A stretch of DNA of 64,000 bases from Kiloniellaceae bacterium (GCA_021776115.1 JAJFGN010000049.1:62001-126000), one strand, 5' to 3'; positions 50,187 to 59,071 are shown, numbered from the stretch's first letter. Notes: generated from the letters alone by a model not told the origin. Made by a program: numbers and translations.

Positions 50187-51656
50187 TTAGAAGACATCGC
50201 CCGTGAACTCCCCATGGACGCGCTTCTTCAGGTGATCGATGGCCTTGAGCGAATCGACCAGCATATCCTTTTCACGTTCGGTCAGGTTGTCCGGGTGAAC
50301 GTGATTGCCAACCTTTCCGCCCGCGCGAAAATCGGAAAGCTGCTGACGCAACAACAGAAAGGTGATGTGGTTGAAGGCCCCGCGCAAGTAGTCGGCGTCG
50401 TTGTCGCTCAGCACCCCTGCTTTGTGCAGCGCGCGGATGCGCTTTAGCGTGGCCGTGTCTTCAACCCCCTCGCGCAGCGCCAAGAGGCGAACCGCACCGA
50501 CCAGCGGCAGGGTTCCGGCATGCTTCAGGTTGATCTTGCCAATATGTTCCTTCTTCGCATCCCTACCCGATTCGGTCACGAAGCGGCCGAACCAGCCCAG
50601 CGCGACCCCATATTCGTACAACTCAGCCTCGATCGCCTGCAGATAGGCCGGGTTCTTGCGAACCATTGCGCTGGCGTCGCGGCGCAATTCCCGCGCGAAG
50701 TCGGTGCGCCCATAGCCGCAGCCGAAATCGAAAAAGATGCTGGAAAATTGCACCGCGATGGTGCCGCGCCGGCGACCCCAGATGCCAAGCTGCTCCCGCC
50801 ACTGAGCACGGGTCTTGCGCCATAGCGGGTTGGTCGCCATGACGTATCCGTTGCAGTAAGGAAAGCCGACCGTGTCCAGATCGCGGGTGAAACGCTCTGC
50901 CAATTCTATGAAGAAGGAATCGATCCCGGTGTGCTTCGCGTCGGGATAGTTGTCGAGGATGAAGCCGTTATCCTGATCGGGAAAAAGAAAGTTCTCGCCG
51001 CGGCCGCCAGACCCCATGATGAGCAAGGTGAAGGGCACCGGCGGCGCCCCCCAGCCCGCCGCCTTCATGGCCGCCAATTGGGCTTCGAGTATGCGCCGGT
51101 GAATGCCCCGGTTTATGTCTGTGATCAGGGCCTGGATTTCGGGAACCGGCACATGGTCCCGCAAAAGCTGCGTGGCGATTTCGGCTTGCGCCGCCTTCAC
51201 GTCCCGCAGACCGTCAATGCTGTCGCCCCTGGTGACGAGATCGATCTGATGGATGACCTGCTCGGCGGCTACGGCCAGGGCGTCGCTCAAGAGGATTTCG
51301 CCAACCGGCCGCTCCTCGGCATCGACAACCGGCATATGGCGCCAGCCGAAGCGGCGCATGCGAACGATCGCGCGATACAGAAAATCGTCGGCGCGGACCG
51401 CCTCAACGGGCGACGTCATGACCGAGGACACCGGATCGTCGCCGCCGCTGCGCAACGCGATTCGGCGGGTCACGTCCTGCTCGGTAATCAGGCCCAGGAG
51501 GCGCCCGTCCGGGTCCGTGATCAAAGCCGAGGTCGTACGGACCCCCGACATTCGGCCCAGCATCTCGGCAATGCTGGTGGCCGCCGGAATGACAACCTGC
51601 GCCGGGCGCATGCTATCGCTCACAGGTTGGGAGAAGATCTTCAGTTGGGATTGCAC
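50187..51656 (-). CDS. CBS-domain DUF294 nucleotidyltransferase-like protein
   Basis: This 489-residue cytoplasmic protein opens with a CBS pair (residues about 8-135, DSMRPAQVVIPAATSIAEML and VSSVMTSPVEAVRADDFLYRAI). The DUF294 nucleotidyltransferase domain follows, with the GlnD-like core LIMGSGGRGENFLFPDQDNGFILD (GS motif and DxD), and a C-terminal helical substrate-binding part. In other bacteria DUF294 genes sit next to acetate symporters and CbrA-like kinases; the modified target is unknown. It lies 66 bases downstream of the kinase and 18 bases upstream of the exonuclease. Confidence 0.88.
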   Translation of the reverse strand: MQSQLKIFSQPVSDSMRPAQVVIPAATSIAEMLGRMSGVRTTSALITDPDGRLLGLITEQDVTRRIALRSGGDDPVSSVMTSPVEAVRADDFLYRAIVRMRRFGWRHMPVVDAEERPVGEILLSDALAVAAEQVIHQIDLVTRGDSIDGLRDVKAAQAEIATQLLRDHVPVPEIQALITDINRGIHRRILEAQLAAMKAAGWGAPPVPFTLLIMGSGGRGENFLFPDQDNGFILDNYPDAKHTGIDSFFIELAERFTRDLDTVGFPYCNGYVMATNPLWRKTRAQWREQLGIWGRRRGTIAVQFSSIFFDFGCGYGRTDFARELRRDASAMVRKNPAYLQAIEAELYEYGVALGWFGRFVTESGRDAKKEHIGKINLKHAGTLPLVGAVRLLALREGVEDTATLKRIRALHKAGVLSDNDADYLRGAFNHITFLLLRQQLSDFRAGGKVGNHVHPDNLTEREKDMLVDSLKAIDHLKKRVHGEFTGDVF

Positions 51657-51722
51657 ATCACCTCCGGGGAAAGGACTGTCCAGGCCCCCGGCCGCGCGCC
51701 AGATAATTTTCCGAGCCTCGGT

Positions 51723-54494
51723 TCACAACGCCTCCTGGCTTTCCATGTCCGGCGCGGCAACGGCCGCTGCACGGCTGACGGGCAGGGTAAAACTGAATGC
51801 CGCGCCCCGGCCAGGCGCATCCTCGACCCAGATGCGGCCCCCAAAATGTTCGACAATCTGGCGTGAGATCGCCAGGCCCAGCCCGGTCCCACGAGGAAGG
51901 TTCGCGAGCGGTTCGCTCGATTCCTGGAATTTCTCGAATATGATTTGACGGTCGTCCAAGGGCACGCCAGGACCGTTGTCGAGGACGCCCAGATAAAAGC
52001 GGCCACCCAGTTGCCCCGCCAAGATGCTGACTTCGCCGTTAGCGTCATCGCAGAACTTTACCGAATTCGCGATCAAATTCACGATAACCTGCATAAGCCG
52101 GTCGCGGTCGGCATAAACGTGCGGAAGCCATGGATCCGCCTCCAGCTTCAGAGAGATCGAGCGGCTGGTGAGCAAACTGCTCGTGGCCGCAAGAGCATCG
52201 TCAATCACGACACGCGGATCGATGTCGATCATATGCCAATCCATGCGCCCGGCCTCCATTTTCGCCAGGTCGAGAATCTCGTTGATGAGCCGGGTCAGGC
52301 GCTCTGTCTCCTTCACGATGATAGTGAGGAAGCGTTCGCGCTCGGTGGTGTCGAGAGCTGGATTGTCGGTCAAAATTTCACTGAAGGACCGGATGGATGT
52401 TAGCGGCGTGCGCAACTCGTGGCTAACGGTCGAGATGAAGTCGTCCTTCATCTTGTCCAGCTCCTTCAACCGTTCGTTCGCGGCCCGCAGCTCTTGAGTC
52501 GTATTTTGAAGCTCTTGCGATTTCTGTTCCAGACGGTGGCTGTATTCGATGACCTGCGAGGTTTCGTCCAGGATCTTCATGACCTCTTCGATCCCAACAA
52601 CCTCTCCCTTGGCGACCGAGGCGACCATGACCCGCGCCGAAGCGGCGCCGATCGCGCCCGCGAGCAATCGCTCCACGAAACTGACGAGAGCGGCGTCCGC
52701 TTCGCGCAGGCGGTCGAGGTTAAGGTCGCGGCTGCGAGCGTAGTCGCCCAGAACCCGGTCGGATTCCCGCGCACCGATAAAGCGGGCCAGCAGGGTCTTC
52801 AAATCCGCCACGGTCGCGGAACCGCGCCAGAAATTGGTCCCGCCAAAAGCGCCGGAACGGCCCGACACGTCAACGAAAAGCGCACCTTGAATTCGCTCTA
52901 TCGCACCCGGCCGGCTCATCAACGAACCCAAGACATAGCCACCGATATTGGCGACCAGGCTCCAGAACATAGCGTGCGACAGACTATCCATGCCGTCCAG
53001 GCCGAACAGGGCGTAGGGCCGCAGCAACCCGATCTCAAATGGCCCATCCTCGACAAAGCCGATGGGCAGCCAACCGGAGAGCGCGAACAAAGGCAGCAGC
53101 AAGGTGTACAGCCAGAGGGCGAATCCTAGGCTGAGCCCCAAGATCGCACCGACGCGCGTGGCGCCCCGCCAATACATGCCGCCGATCATCGCCGGTGCAA
53201 ACTGTGCGACCGCCGCAAAGGAGACTAGACCGATGGTGACCAGAGCGACGGATTCGCCGATAAAACGGAAGTAAGCATAGCCGAGCAACAACACCGTAAC
53301 GATGCTTCCACGGCGTATAGACAACAGCAATCCACTGAGATCGCCCTGCTCCGCCAGATTGCGCCAATTGAGGCGGAGCAAGACCGGCATAATCAAGTCG
53401 TTGCAGATCATGGTGCTCAGCGCAATGGCGGCCACAATGACCATACCTGTCGCCGCCGACAGACCGCCGATAAAGACAAATAGCGCCAAGCCTTCCCGAC
53501 GTTCCGCCATAGGCACGGTCAGAACAAAGGTATCCGCGTCGACAGTTCCGTCGGGAAAATGCAGCATCCCGCCGATCGCGATCGGCAACACGAAGATGTT
53601 GATGATCAGCAGATAGAGCGGGAATAGCCAGACCGCCTTCTTGAGGTGATCCTCGTTTACGTTCTCGACCACCGCGACCTGAAACTGGCGCGGCAGGCAT
53701 ATGATCGCGGCCATGGACAGCAGAATCAGGGTCGGCCAATGACCGTAGCCGCTATCGCTCGATGTAAACAGCGCGGTGATCTGAGGCGAACGCGCGGCGG
53801 CGGCGAACAAATCGCCGAATCCCCCGTACAGGCCGAAAGTGACGTAGACGCCGACGGCCAGGAATGCGACCAGCTTCACGATGGATTCGAAGGCGATCGC
53901 GGCAACCATACCTTCGTGATGTTCGCTGGCATCTATGTGCCGGGTGCCGAAGAGGATGGCGAAAGCCGCCATCAAAAGCGCAACCAAAAACGCCGTGTCC
54001 TTGAGGACCGGAACATTGCTCGAAATCGGCGGCATGACGACATCCGGGTACTGCACCAGGACATTGAAGCTGGTCGACACCGCTTTCAATTGCAGCGCGA
54101 TGTAGGGTGTGATCCCGAGCACGGCGATCAGCGTGACCAAGCCACCCAGGGCAGCGCTCTTGCCGTAACGCGAAGAAATGAAATCCGCGATCGAGGTTAT
54201 CCGGTGCGCTTTGCAGATGCGGATAATCTTGCGCAGCAGGAAACCCCAGAGCACGAAGGTCAGGGTCGGGCCAATATAGATCGGCAGGAAATCCATGCCG
54301 CTGGAAGCGGCGCGCCCGACGCTGCCGTAGAACGTCCATGACGTGCAATAGACCGCGATGGACAACGCGTAAATGTAAGGATTGGCAATGATGCTGCGCC
54401 CGGCATCGGCGCGTTTGTCACCGTAGTAGGCGATCGCGAACAACAGGCAGAGATACGCCAGCGAGACCAAAAGGATGGACCAACTGGCGAGCAT
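51723..54494 (-). CDS. Symporter-type sensor histidine kinase (SSS-STAC-HisKA-HATPase, CbrA/CrbS-like)
   Basis: This 923-residue protein begins with a sodium:solute symporter domain of about 13 helices (to about residue 540), then a STAC-like segment (VADLKTLLARFIGARESDRVLG...), a coiled coil, a DHp domain with His692 (VSHELRTPLTSIRSFSEIL) and an HATPase domain (N box LIANSVKF, G1 LDNGPGVP, G2 RGTGLGLAI). CbrA and CrbS kinases of this design sense histidine or acetate/carbon status. It lies seven bases after the small membrane protein. Confidence 0.93.
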   Translation of the reverse strand: MLASWSILLVSLAYLCLLFAIAYYGDKRADAGRSIIANPYIYALSIAVYCTSWTFYGSVGRAASSGMDFLPIYIGPTLTFVLWGFLLRKIIRICKAHRITSIADFISSRYGKSAALGGLVTLIAVLGITPYIALQLKAVSTSFNVLVQYPDVVMPPISSNVPVLKDTAFLVALLMAAFAILFGTRHIDASEHHEGMVAAIAFESIVKLVAFLAVGVYVTFGLYGGFGDLFAAAARSPQITALFTSSDSGYGHWPTLILLSMAAIICLPRQFQVAVVENVNEDHLKKAVWLFPLYLLIINIFVLPIAIGGMLHFPDGTVDADTFVLTVPMAERREGLALFVFIGGLSAATGMVIVAAIALSTMICNDLIMPVLLRLNWRNLAEQGDLSGLLLSIRRGSIVTVLLLGYAYFRFIGESVALVTIGLVSFAAVAQFAPAMIGGMYWRGATRVGAILGLSLGFALWLYTLLLPLFALSGWLPIGFVEDGPFEIGLLRPYALFGLDGMDSLSHAMFWSLVANIGGYVLGSLMSRPGAIERIQGALFVDVSGRSGAFGGTNFWRGSATVADLKTLLARFIGARESDRVLGDYARSRDLNLDRLREADAALVSFVERLLAGAIGAASARVMVASVAKGEVVGIEEVMKILDETSQVIEYSHRLEQKSQELQNTTQELRAANERLKELDKMKDDFISTVSHELRTPLTSIRSFSEILTDNPALDTTERERFLTIIVKETERLTRLINEILDLAKMEAGRMDWHMIDIDPRVVIDDALAATSSLLTSRSISLKLEADPWLPHVYADRDRLMQVIVNLIANSVKFCDDANGEVSILAGQLGGRFYLGVLDNGPGVPLDDRQIIFEKFQESSEPLANLPRGTGLGLAISRQIVEHFGGRIWVEDAPGRGAAFSFTLPVSRAAAVAAPDMESQEAL

Positions 54495-54501
54495 GTTTAA
54501 C

Positions 54502-54747
54502 TCACCGTGTCCGGCCGGTAAGCGGTTTATCGTTCTGGTCAGGCCGCGACGCGGAACCGAGATCGGCTATCCATGCGACCAGGACGATGATCAAACCCCA
54601 TACGGCGAACAGATAAAGATAAAGAAGCGGCAAACCGAACACGAAGACCTCGGCGCCGAAGATAGCGAGAAACGGCGGACTGAACGCGACGCACCCGAAT
54701 AGAAAGGTCGCGACAGAGCCTTCCGCAATCCGCTTGGGTCCCCTCAT
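54502..54747 (-). CDS. Small membrane protein upstream of the kinase (CbrX-like position)
   Basis: This 81-residue protein has two membrane helices (SVATFLFGCVAFSPPFLAIF and GLPLLYLYLFAVWGLIIVLVAWIADL). The ORF track calls a longer product, but the ATG at 54747 overlaps the stop of the response regulator (ATGA). In pseudomonads a small gene, cbrX, sits directly before cbrA and is translationally coupled to it; position and topology are alike here. Homology to CbrX is inference. It could be a kinase accessory subunit. Confidence 0.7.
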   Translation of the reverse strand: MRGPKRIAEGSVATFLFGCVAFSPPFLAIFGAEVFVFGLPLLYLYLFAVWGLIIVLVAWIADLGSASRPDQNDKPLTGRTR

Positions 54748-55118
54748 CGCTCCGGGCTCAGCATATCTTGGACGCGCGCGACAATATCGCGGGTGGAGAA
54801 CGGCTTGGTTATGTAGGCGTCCGCCCCCAGTTGCATACCCTTGCGCCGATCCAAGTCGCGCCCACGCGCCGTTAGCATAATGATCCGCACCGAAGCCCAT
54901 TCCGGGTTGGACCGGATTTCACGGCAAACCTCGTAGCCGTCACGGCGCGGCAGCATGAGGTCCAGCAACACCAGGTCGGCCGGCCGGCGTTGCATCATTC
55001 GGATTGCAGTATCGCCGTCGCGTGCGACCAACACCTCGAAGCCCGCTTGCTTCATCAGGAAGCTCAAGGAATCGACGATGTTCGCCTCGTCCTCAACGAC
55101 CAGGACCTTGCGTGACAT
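54744..55118 (-). CDS. Receiver-only (CheY-like) response regulator
   Basis: This 124-residue receiver domain has the acidic pair in VLVVEDEANIVDSL, the phospho-acceptor Asp in LVLLDLMLPRRDGYEV and the Lys in YITKPFSTRDIV. There is no output domain. The ATG at 55118 has GGGAGG eight bases upstream; the ORF-track start is 24 codons earlier. It overlaps the small membrane protein gene and is the likely partner of the downstream kinase. Without a DNA-binding output it must act through another protein, possibly the neighbouring XRE regulator. Confidence 0.88.
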   Translation of the reverse strand: MSRKVLVVEDEANIVDSLSFLMKQAGFEVLVARDGDTAIRMMQRRPADLVLLDLMLPRRDGYEVCREIRSNPEWASVRIIMLTARGRDLDRRKGMQLGADAYITKPFSTRDIVARVQDMLSPER

Positions 55119-55222
55119 CCGCATATCCTCCCTGGGAGCCGGCCGTCTTTGAATCGCGGCCGGTCTCGCCCCGGCTAGTTTAGCTCGCAATTCTCACACT
55201 GACCATGGTCCCGACGGCTTGG

Positions 55223-56797
55223 TTAACGCAGAAAAGATGGATAGGCCCGATCGCCGCAATCGTGCCAAGCGCATTGGCGGCAATGGAGCCCAACAGGCGT
55301 AAACGAGCTATCGTCTTGGAGCCCAAGTCCGTCGGCATAAACCAGAGCATCGGCATACGAAACGTCGCAGCCGATGGATACCGAATAGTGCCGTTCCAGT
55401 GTCCCATGGCCCAAGCTTGGCCCCCTTTGAGCACGAGCCAGAAATATATAGGCGGTCCCGTCGGGAAGACGGGCCAATTGGGTGTCGATTCGACCCGGAT
55501 TCATAAAGGCGCGATGCACGTTCCATCGGGGGCACGCCCCACCGAACCGGGGAATGCGCAAGCCGGACGCCGCCCGCCGCTGGATAATGTTGCCGGCGAG
55601 ATCAACGCGCAAGAAATGGAACGGAACCCCTTCGGCGCCGGGCTGCTGCAGCGTGGTCAGACGTTGACAAACCTGCTCGAAACCGACACCGAAGCGCCGT
55701 TGCAAGACATCTAAATCGTGGCGCAGGTCGCGGGCGGCTTCTAGGAATTCACGGTATGGCATCAGGATGGCGGCGGCCAGGTATTCGCTCTGGGCCTGGC
55801 GCAGCAGGGCTATGGCGGCCGGCACTTCAAGCCCTGCCGGCGCGGCCATACGGTCGAGGAGCGGTCCGGCGGCGGCAAGCGCGAGCTGGCGCGCCATCTC
55901 GAGAGACCGGCTGGACGGGGGCAGAATCTCGCTCAGGCGCAAGCAACGGGCTTCCTCGTCGAAGTGGGCCAGACGGGCGTGGCTCCCAGCCTCTCCCGCT
56001 TTCCAAGGTGAAATCTCGACCGAGATCCCATGGTTCTCACTCAGGTGCGCGATTAGAGCCGAATCGAGGCGCGGGTCCGGGATACCAAGCGCCCGCCGGA
56101 TATCTTGGGCCGCGTCTTCCAGCTCCGCGGAATAATTTCCGCTCGCTTCTAAGTAATCGGCGACCAGCGACGAAGGCGTGTCCAACTTCCGTTGCTTGCT
56201 AAGACCCTCGCCCGAAATAAAGCCGAAAAGCTCATTGACGAGATCGGTCAGCTTCTCGCTCTCCGATACGACCGTGCCGATGTATTGCTGACGGCGGTCG
56301 GCGGCCAGATCGGCGTTGTCCCTCAAGATCTCCGAAAACGACCGGACCGAGGTCAAAAGGGTGAGCAAGCGATGGCTGGTCGTCTCCAAAAACGGATTGT
56401 CGGCGAGGTGTTCGCTTAGATTGGCGGCCTCCTCCCGGGCATCCCGATACGCGCGGTAAAGCGCCATTACCGACCCGGCGACATCTGGCGCGGCGCCGAC
56501 CAAACGGGTCAGGTCCTCCTGGCCCACCGGATCGCCCTTGAAAACGGGATCGCCGAAAACCTCGGTCAGATCGGACAGGAGGCGGCCTTCCTCACCGCCG
56601 GACAACGCGTGTGGGTCGATTTGCAGGACCTCACCCAAATTCAGCAGTATCGGCCGCGTCAGGGCCCGCTGGTTATGTTCTATGAGGTTCAAATAGCTCG
56701 GAGATATCCCCAGGCGCGCTGCCAGACCGACCTGCGTGAGCGCGGCGCGCTTGCGCAAGCGTCGAATCTTGCTGCCGATCAACAGGCGGTGTTTCAT
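55223..56797 (-). CDS. XRE/ScfR-like transcriptional regulator with embedded DHp-like segment
   Basis: This 524-residue protein has an N-terminal XRE helix-turn-helix (residues about 7-62, IRRLRKRAALTQVGLAARLGISPSYLNLIEHN), then residues about 139-197 that resemble a histidine-kinase DHp (TSHRLLTLLTSVRSFSEIL...ESEKLTDLVNELF), then a degenerate M78/ImmA-like region lacking HExxH and the DUF2083-type C-terminus ending CRQCAWHDCGDRAYPSFLR. The overall plan matches short-chain acyl regulators such as RamB and ScfR. It is divergent from the symporter gene, with TTTACAC repeats between. The DHp-like insert is discussed as a finding. Confidence 0.88.
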   Translation of the reverse strand: MKHRLLIGSKIRRLRKRAALTQVGLAARLGISPSYLNLIEHNQRALTRPILLNLGEVLQIDPHALSGGEEGRLLSDLTEVFGDPVFKGDPVGQEDLTRLVGAAPDVAGSVMALYRAYRDAREEAANLSEHLADNPFLETTSHRLLTLLTSVRSFSEILRDNADLAADRRQQYIGTVVSESEKLTDLVNELFGFISGEGLSKQRKLDTPSSLVADYLEASGNYSAELEDAAQDIRRALGIPDPRLDSALIAHLSENHGISVEISPWKAGEAGSHARLAHFDEEARCLRLSEILPPSSRSLEMARQLALAAAGPLLDRMAAPAGLEVPAAIALLRQAQSEYLAAAILMPYREFLEAARDLRHDLDVLQRRFGVGFEQVCQRLTTLQQPGAEGVPFHFLRVDLAGNIIQRRAASGLRIPRFGGACPRWNVHRAFMNPGRIDTQLARLPDGTAYIFLARAQRGPSLGHGTLERHYSVSIGCDVSYADALVYADGLGLQDDSSFTPVGLHCRQCAWHDCGDRAYPSFLR

Positions 56798-57079
56798 GGC
56801 GTAACCATGGGCCTAAGGGGCCCCTCCGAGCGGGCGTCAGGCATGAAGTTTACACATTTACACGGATTCGGCAAAAAATAGGAACTTTTACACCCGGGCG
56901 GCGGGTCGGTTAATCCTTTATTGACCGATTTGGATTCGGTGAATAATAGTTAAGGTTGCGGTTCTCTATTTTCAGAGACGCCGCACAAAAACTGACCTGA
57001 CCGAGGGGGAAATTCCAATATCGGTCGGGACGAGTAGCAAGAATTTCGCGGAACCGAAACTAACTGGGAGGATTTGGCC
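56798..57079. other. Divergent promoter region between regulator and symporter
   Basis: About 280 bases with three TTTACAC repeats near the regulator side and an AT-rich stretch at 56920-56990 (GGTTAATCCTTTATTGACC, GAATAATAGTTAAGG). A GGGAGG ribosome-binding site at 57066-57071 serves the symporter. This is the most likely place for control of the whole sensory cluster. Confidence 0.55.
56849..56893 (+). promoter_or_regulatory. Three direct TTTACAC repeats, candidate operator
   Basis: TTTACAC occurs at 56849-56855, 56857-56863 and 56887-56893 on the plus strand. The first two are 8 bases apart and the third is 30 bases on. They lie 52-96 bases upstream of the regulator start (minus strand) and about 190-230 bases upstream of the symporter. 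The repeats are seen; binding by the XRE regulator is inference. Confidence 0.45.
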
Positions 57080-59035
57080 TTGGCACCGAAAGTCATATGG
57101 CTGTTTGTCTTCGTGGCGCTCTATTGGGCGTACTGTATTTTCTGGGGCATCAAGTCTGCACAAACAGCAAAAACGGCCAGCGACTATTTCCTCGCCGGTC
57201 GCCGCCTGTCCATGTGGGTCTTCGTCTTGGCGGCTACCGCCACGTCGTTTTCCGGCTGGACGTTCATGGGCCATCCGGGTCTCGTTTACCGCGACGGCTT
57301 CCAGTACGCTTATGCGTCGTTCTACGCCATCACCATTCCCTTCACCGGGGTGATGTTCCTGAAGCGCCAGTGGATGCTGGGTAAGCGCTTTGGCTATGTG
57401 ACTCCGGGCGAGATGCTTTCCGACTATTTCCAGGGAGATGCGATCCGCATCTTGACGGTCTTGGTCGCGCTGCTGTTCTCAATCCCCTATCTGGGCGTTC
57501 AACTTGGCGCCTCGGGCTTCTTGTTCAACGTGCTGACCGACGACCTGATTTCCCAGAACGTGGGCATGTGGGTGCTGTCGATGGTGGTGCTGATCTACGT
57601 CGCCTCGGGCGGTCTGCGGGCGGTGGCCTATGTCGACACCGTGCAATGCATCCTCCTCGGCTTGGGTATCGTAATCACGGGCATGATCGCGCTCGACATG
57701 GCCGGTGGATGGACCTCGCTCAACGAAGGCTTTGGACGCCTGGCGGCGAGCGATGTCGGCAAGTGGGGTCTGACACCGGACGGCCACAACGCTTACTTCG
57801 CGATTCCGGGCGTGATCCAATTCACGGCGGGCCTGGGCAAGGAAACCCCGGTCGGCGGCTTGTGGACTGGCGTCATGGTCCTGACCTACATGTTCGCACT
57901 GATGGGCATTCATTCGGCGCCCGCGTTCTCCATGTGGGCCTTCGGCAACAAGGATCCCCGTCCATTCGCGCCTCAGCAGGTTTGGGCCTCGTCGTTCTGC
58001 ATTGGCTTTATCCTGTTCTTCTTCACGGCCTTCCAGGGCATGGGCGCGCATCTTCTGGGCGCCAATCCCGCGGTGAACGAGGCCGGCCTGGCAATCGTAA
58101 ACGCCTTGCCGGATTCGATTGCCGCGAAACCGGATTCTCTGGTGCCCTACTACTTCAACCAAATCGCGGATACCATGCCGTGGCTGGTGGGCCTGTTGGC
58201 AGTCTGCGCCCTGGCGGCCATGCAGTCGACTGGGGCGGCTTATATGTCCACGGCCGGCGGTATGCTGACCCGTGACCTATACAAGCGTTACCTGAACCCG
58301 ACCGCGTCGCACGCGACGCAGAAGCTGTTCGGGCGCTTGGGTGTCGCCTTCATCGTTCTTTCGGCCTTGCTGGTGGCGACCTTCTCGCGCGATGCCTTGG
58401 TGCTTCTAGGCGGATTGGCGGTCGCCTTCGGCTTCCAGATGTGGCCGTCCCTGGCGGCCGTGTGTTGGTTCCCCTGGATTACCCGCCAAGGCGCCACGCT
58501 CGGTCTGGCGGCGGGTCTGCTCGGGGTGATCTTCACCGAAAGTTTCGGCGCCAGTATCGCCGACTCGGTGGGCATCGATCTGCCCTGGGGCCGCTGGCCT
58601 TGGACCATTCACTCGGCCGGTTGGGGTATCCTCTTCAATCTGGGCACCTGCCTGATCGTCTCCGCCATGACGCAGAATGACGCGGACCGCCAGCACCGGG
58701 AGACCTACCACAGCTTCCTGCGCGAGCATGCCAGTTTGCCGGCAAGCAAGCGCGGGCTTATCCCGATCGCTTGGGGCATCACCCTGGCGTGGATGTTCTT
58801 CGGGGTCGGCCCGGGTGCGGTGATCGGTAATACCGCCTTCGGTATCCCGAACGATGTAACGACTTGGGTCTTCGGCATGCCGTCGATCTGGGTCTGGCAG
58901 ATCCTGTTCTGGATACTTGGGGTTGGGATGATGTGGTTCCTGGCCTACAAGATGGAAATGTCGACCGTCCCGCAGAAGGAGGTCGAGGCTCTTACAGAAG
59001 ACATCGGCGATACCGTCGGGCAAGCCAGCCGCTAG
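57080..59035 (+). CDS. Sodium:solute symporter (SSS family, ActP-like)
   Basis: This 651-residue inner-membrane symporter has about 13-14 hydrophobic helices. Motifs such as ASDYFLAGRRLSMWVFVLAATATSFSGWTFMGHPGLVYRDGF and GGLRAVAYVDTVQCILLG fit the SSS family, in which members carry acetate, proline and other small solutes with Na+. The TTG at 57080 is chosen because GGGAGG lies eight bases upstream. The location opposite an SSS-type kinase and a short-chain-acid regulator suggests uptake of acetate or a related acid. It ends before two stem-loops. Confidence 0.9.
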   Translation: MAPKVIWLFVFVALYWAYCIFWGIKSAQTAKTASDYFLAGRRLSMWVFVLAATATSFSGWTFMGHPGLVYRDGFQYAYASFYAITIPFTGVMFLKRQWMLGKRFGYVTPGEMLSDYFQGDAIRILTVLVALLFSIPYLGVQLGASGFLFNVLTDDLISQNVGMWVLSMVVLIYVASGGLRAVAYVDTVQCILLGLGIVITGMIALDMAGGWTSLNEGFGRLAASDVGKWGLTPDGHNAYFAIPGVIQFTAGLGKETPVGGLWTGVMVLTYMFALMGIHSAPAFSMWAFGNKDPRPFAPQQVWASSFCIGFILFFFTAFQGMGAHLLGANPAVNEAGLAIVNALPDSIAAKPDSLVPYYFNQIADTMPWLVGLLAVCALAAMQSTGAAYMSTAGGMLTRDLYKRYLNPTASHATQKLFGRLGVAFIVLSALLVATFSRDALVLLGGLAVAFGFQMWPSLAAVCWFPWITRQGATLGLAAGLLGVIFTESFGASIADSVGIDLPWGRWPWTIHSAGWGILFNLGTCLIVSAMTQNDADRQHRETYHSFLREHASLPASKRGLIPIAWGITLAWMFFGVGPGAVIGNTAFGIPNDVTTWVFGMPSIWVWQILFWILGVGMMWFLAYKMEMSTVPQKEVEALTEDIGDTVGQASR

Positions 59036-59048
59036 CCCGGTATTTCCA

Positions 59049-59071
59049 CCGGCCGTTCAAAAGACGGCCGG
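59049..59071 (+). terminator. First stem-loop after the symporter
   Basis: CCGGCCGT and ACGGCCGG form a perfect 8-bp stem with a 7-base loop (TCAAAAG), 14 bases after the symporter stop. It has no T-run and may be a protective hairpin ahead of the main terminator. Confidence 0.5.

Noticed and set aside
56083-56096. GATACCAAGCGCCC resembling the dispersed motif
   Set aside because: It lies inside the XRE regulator coding sequence and lacks the GGAGCG part; probably coincidence.
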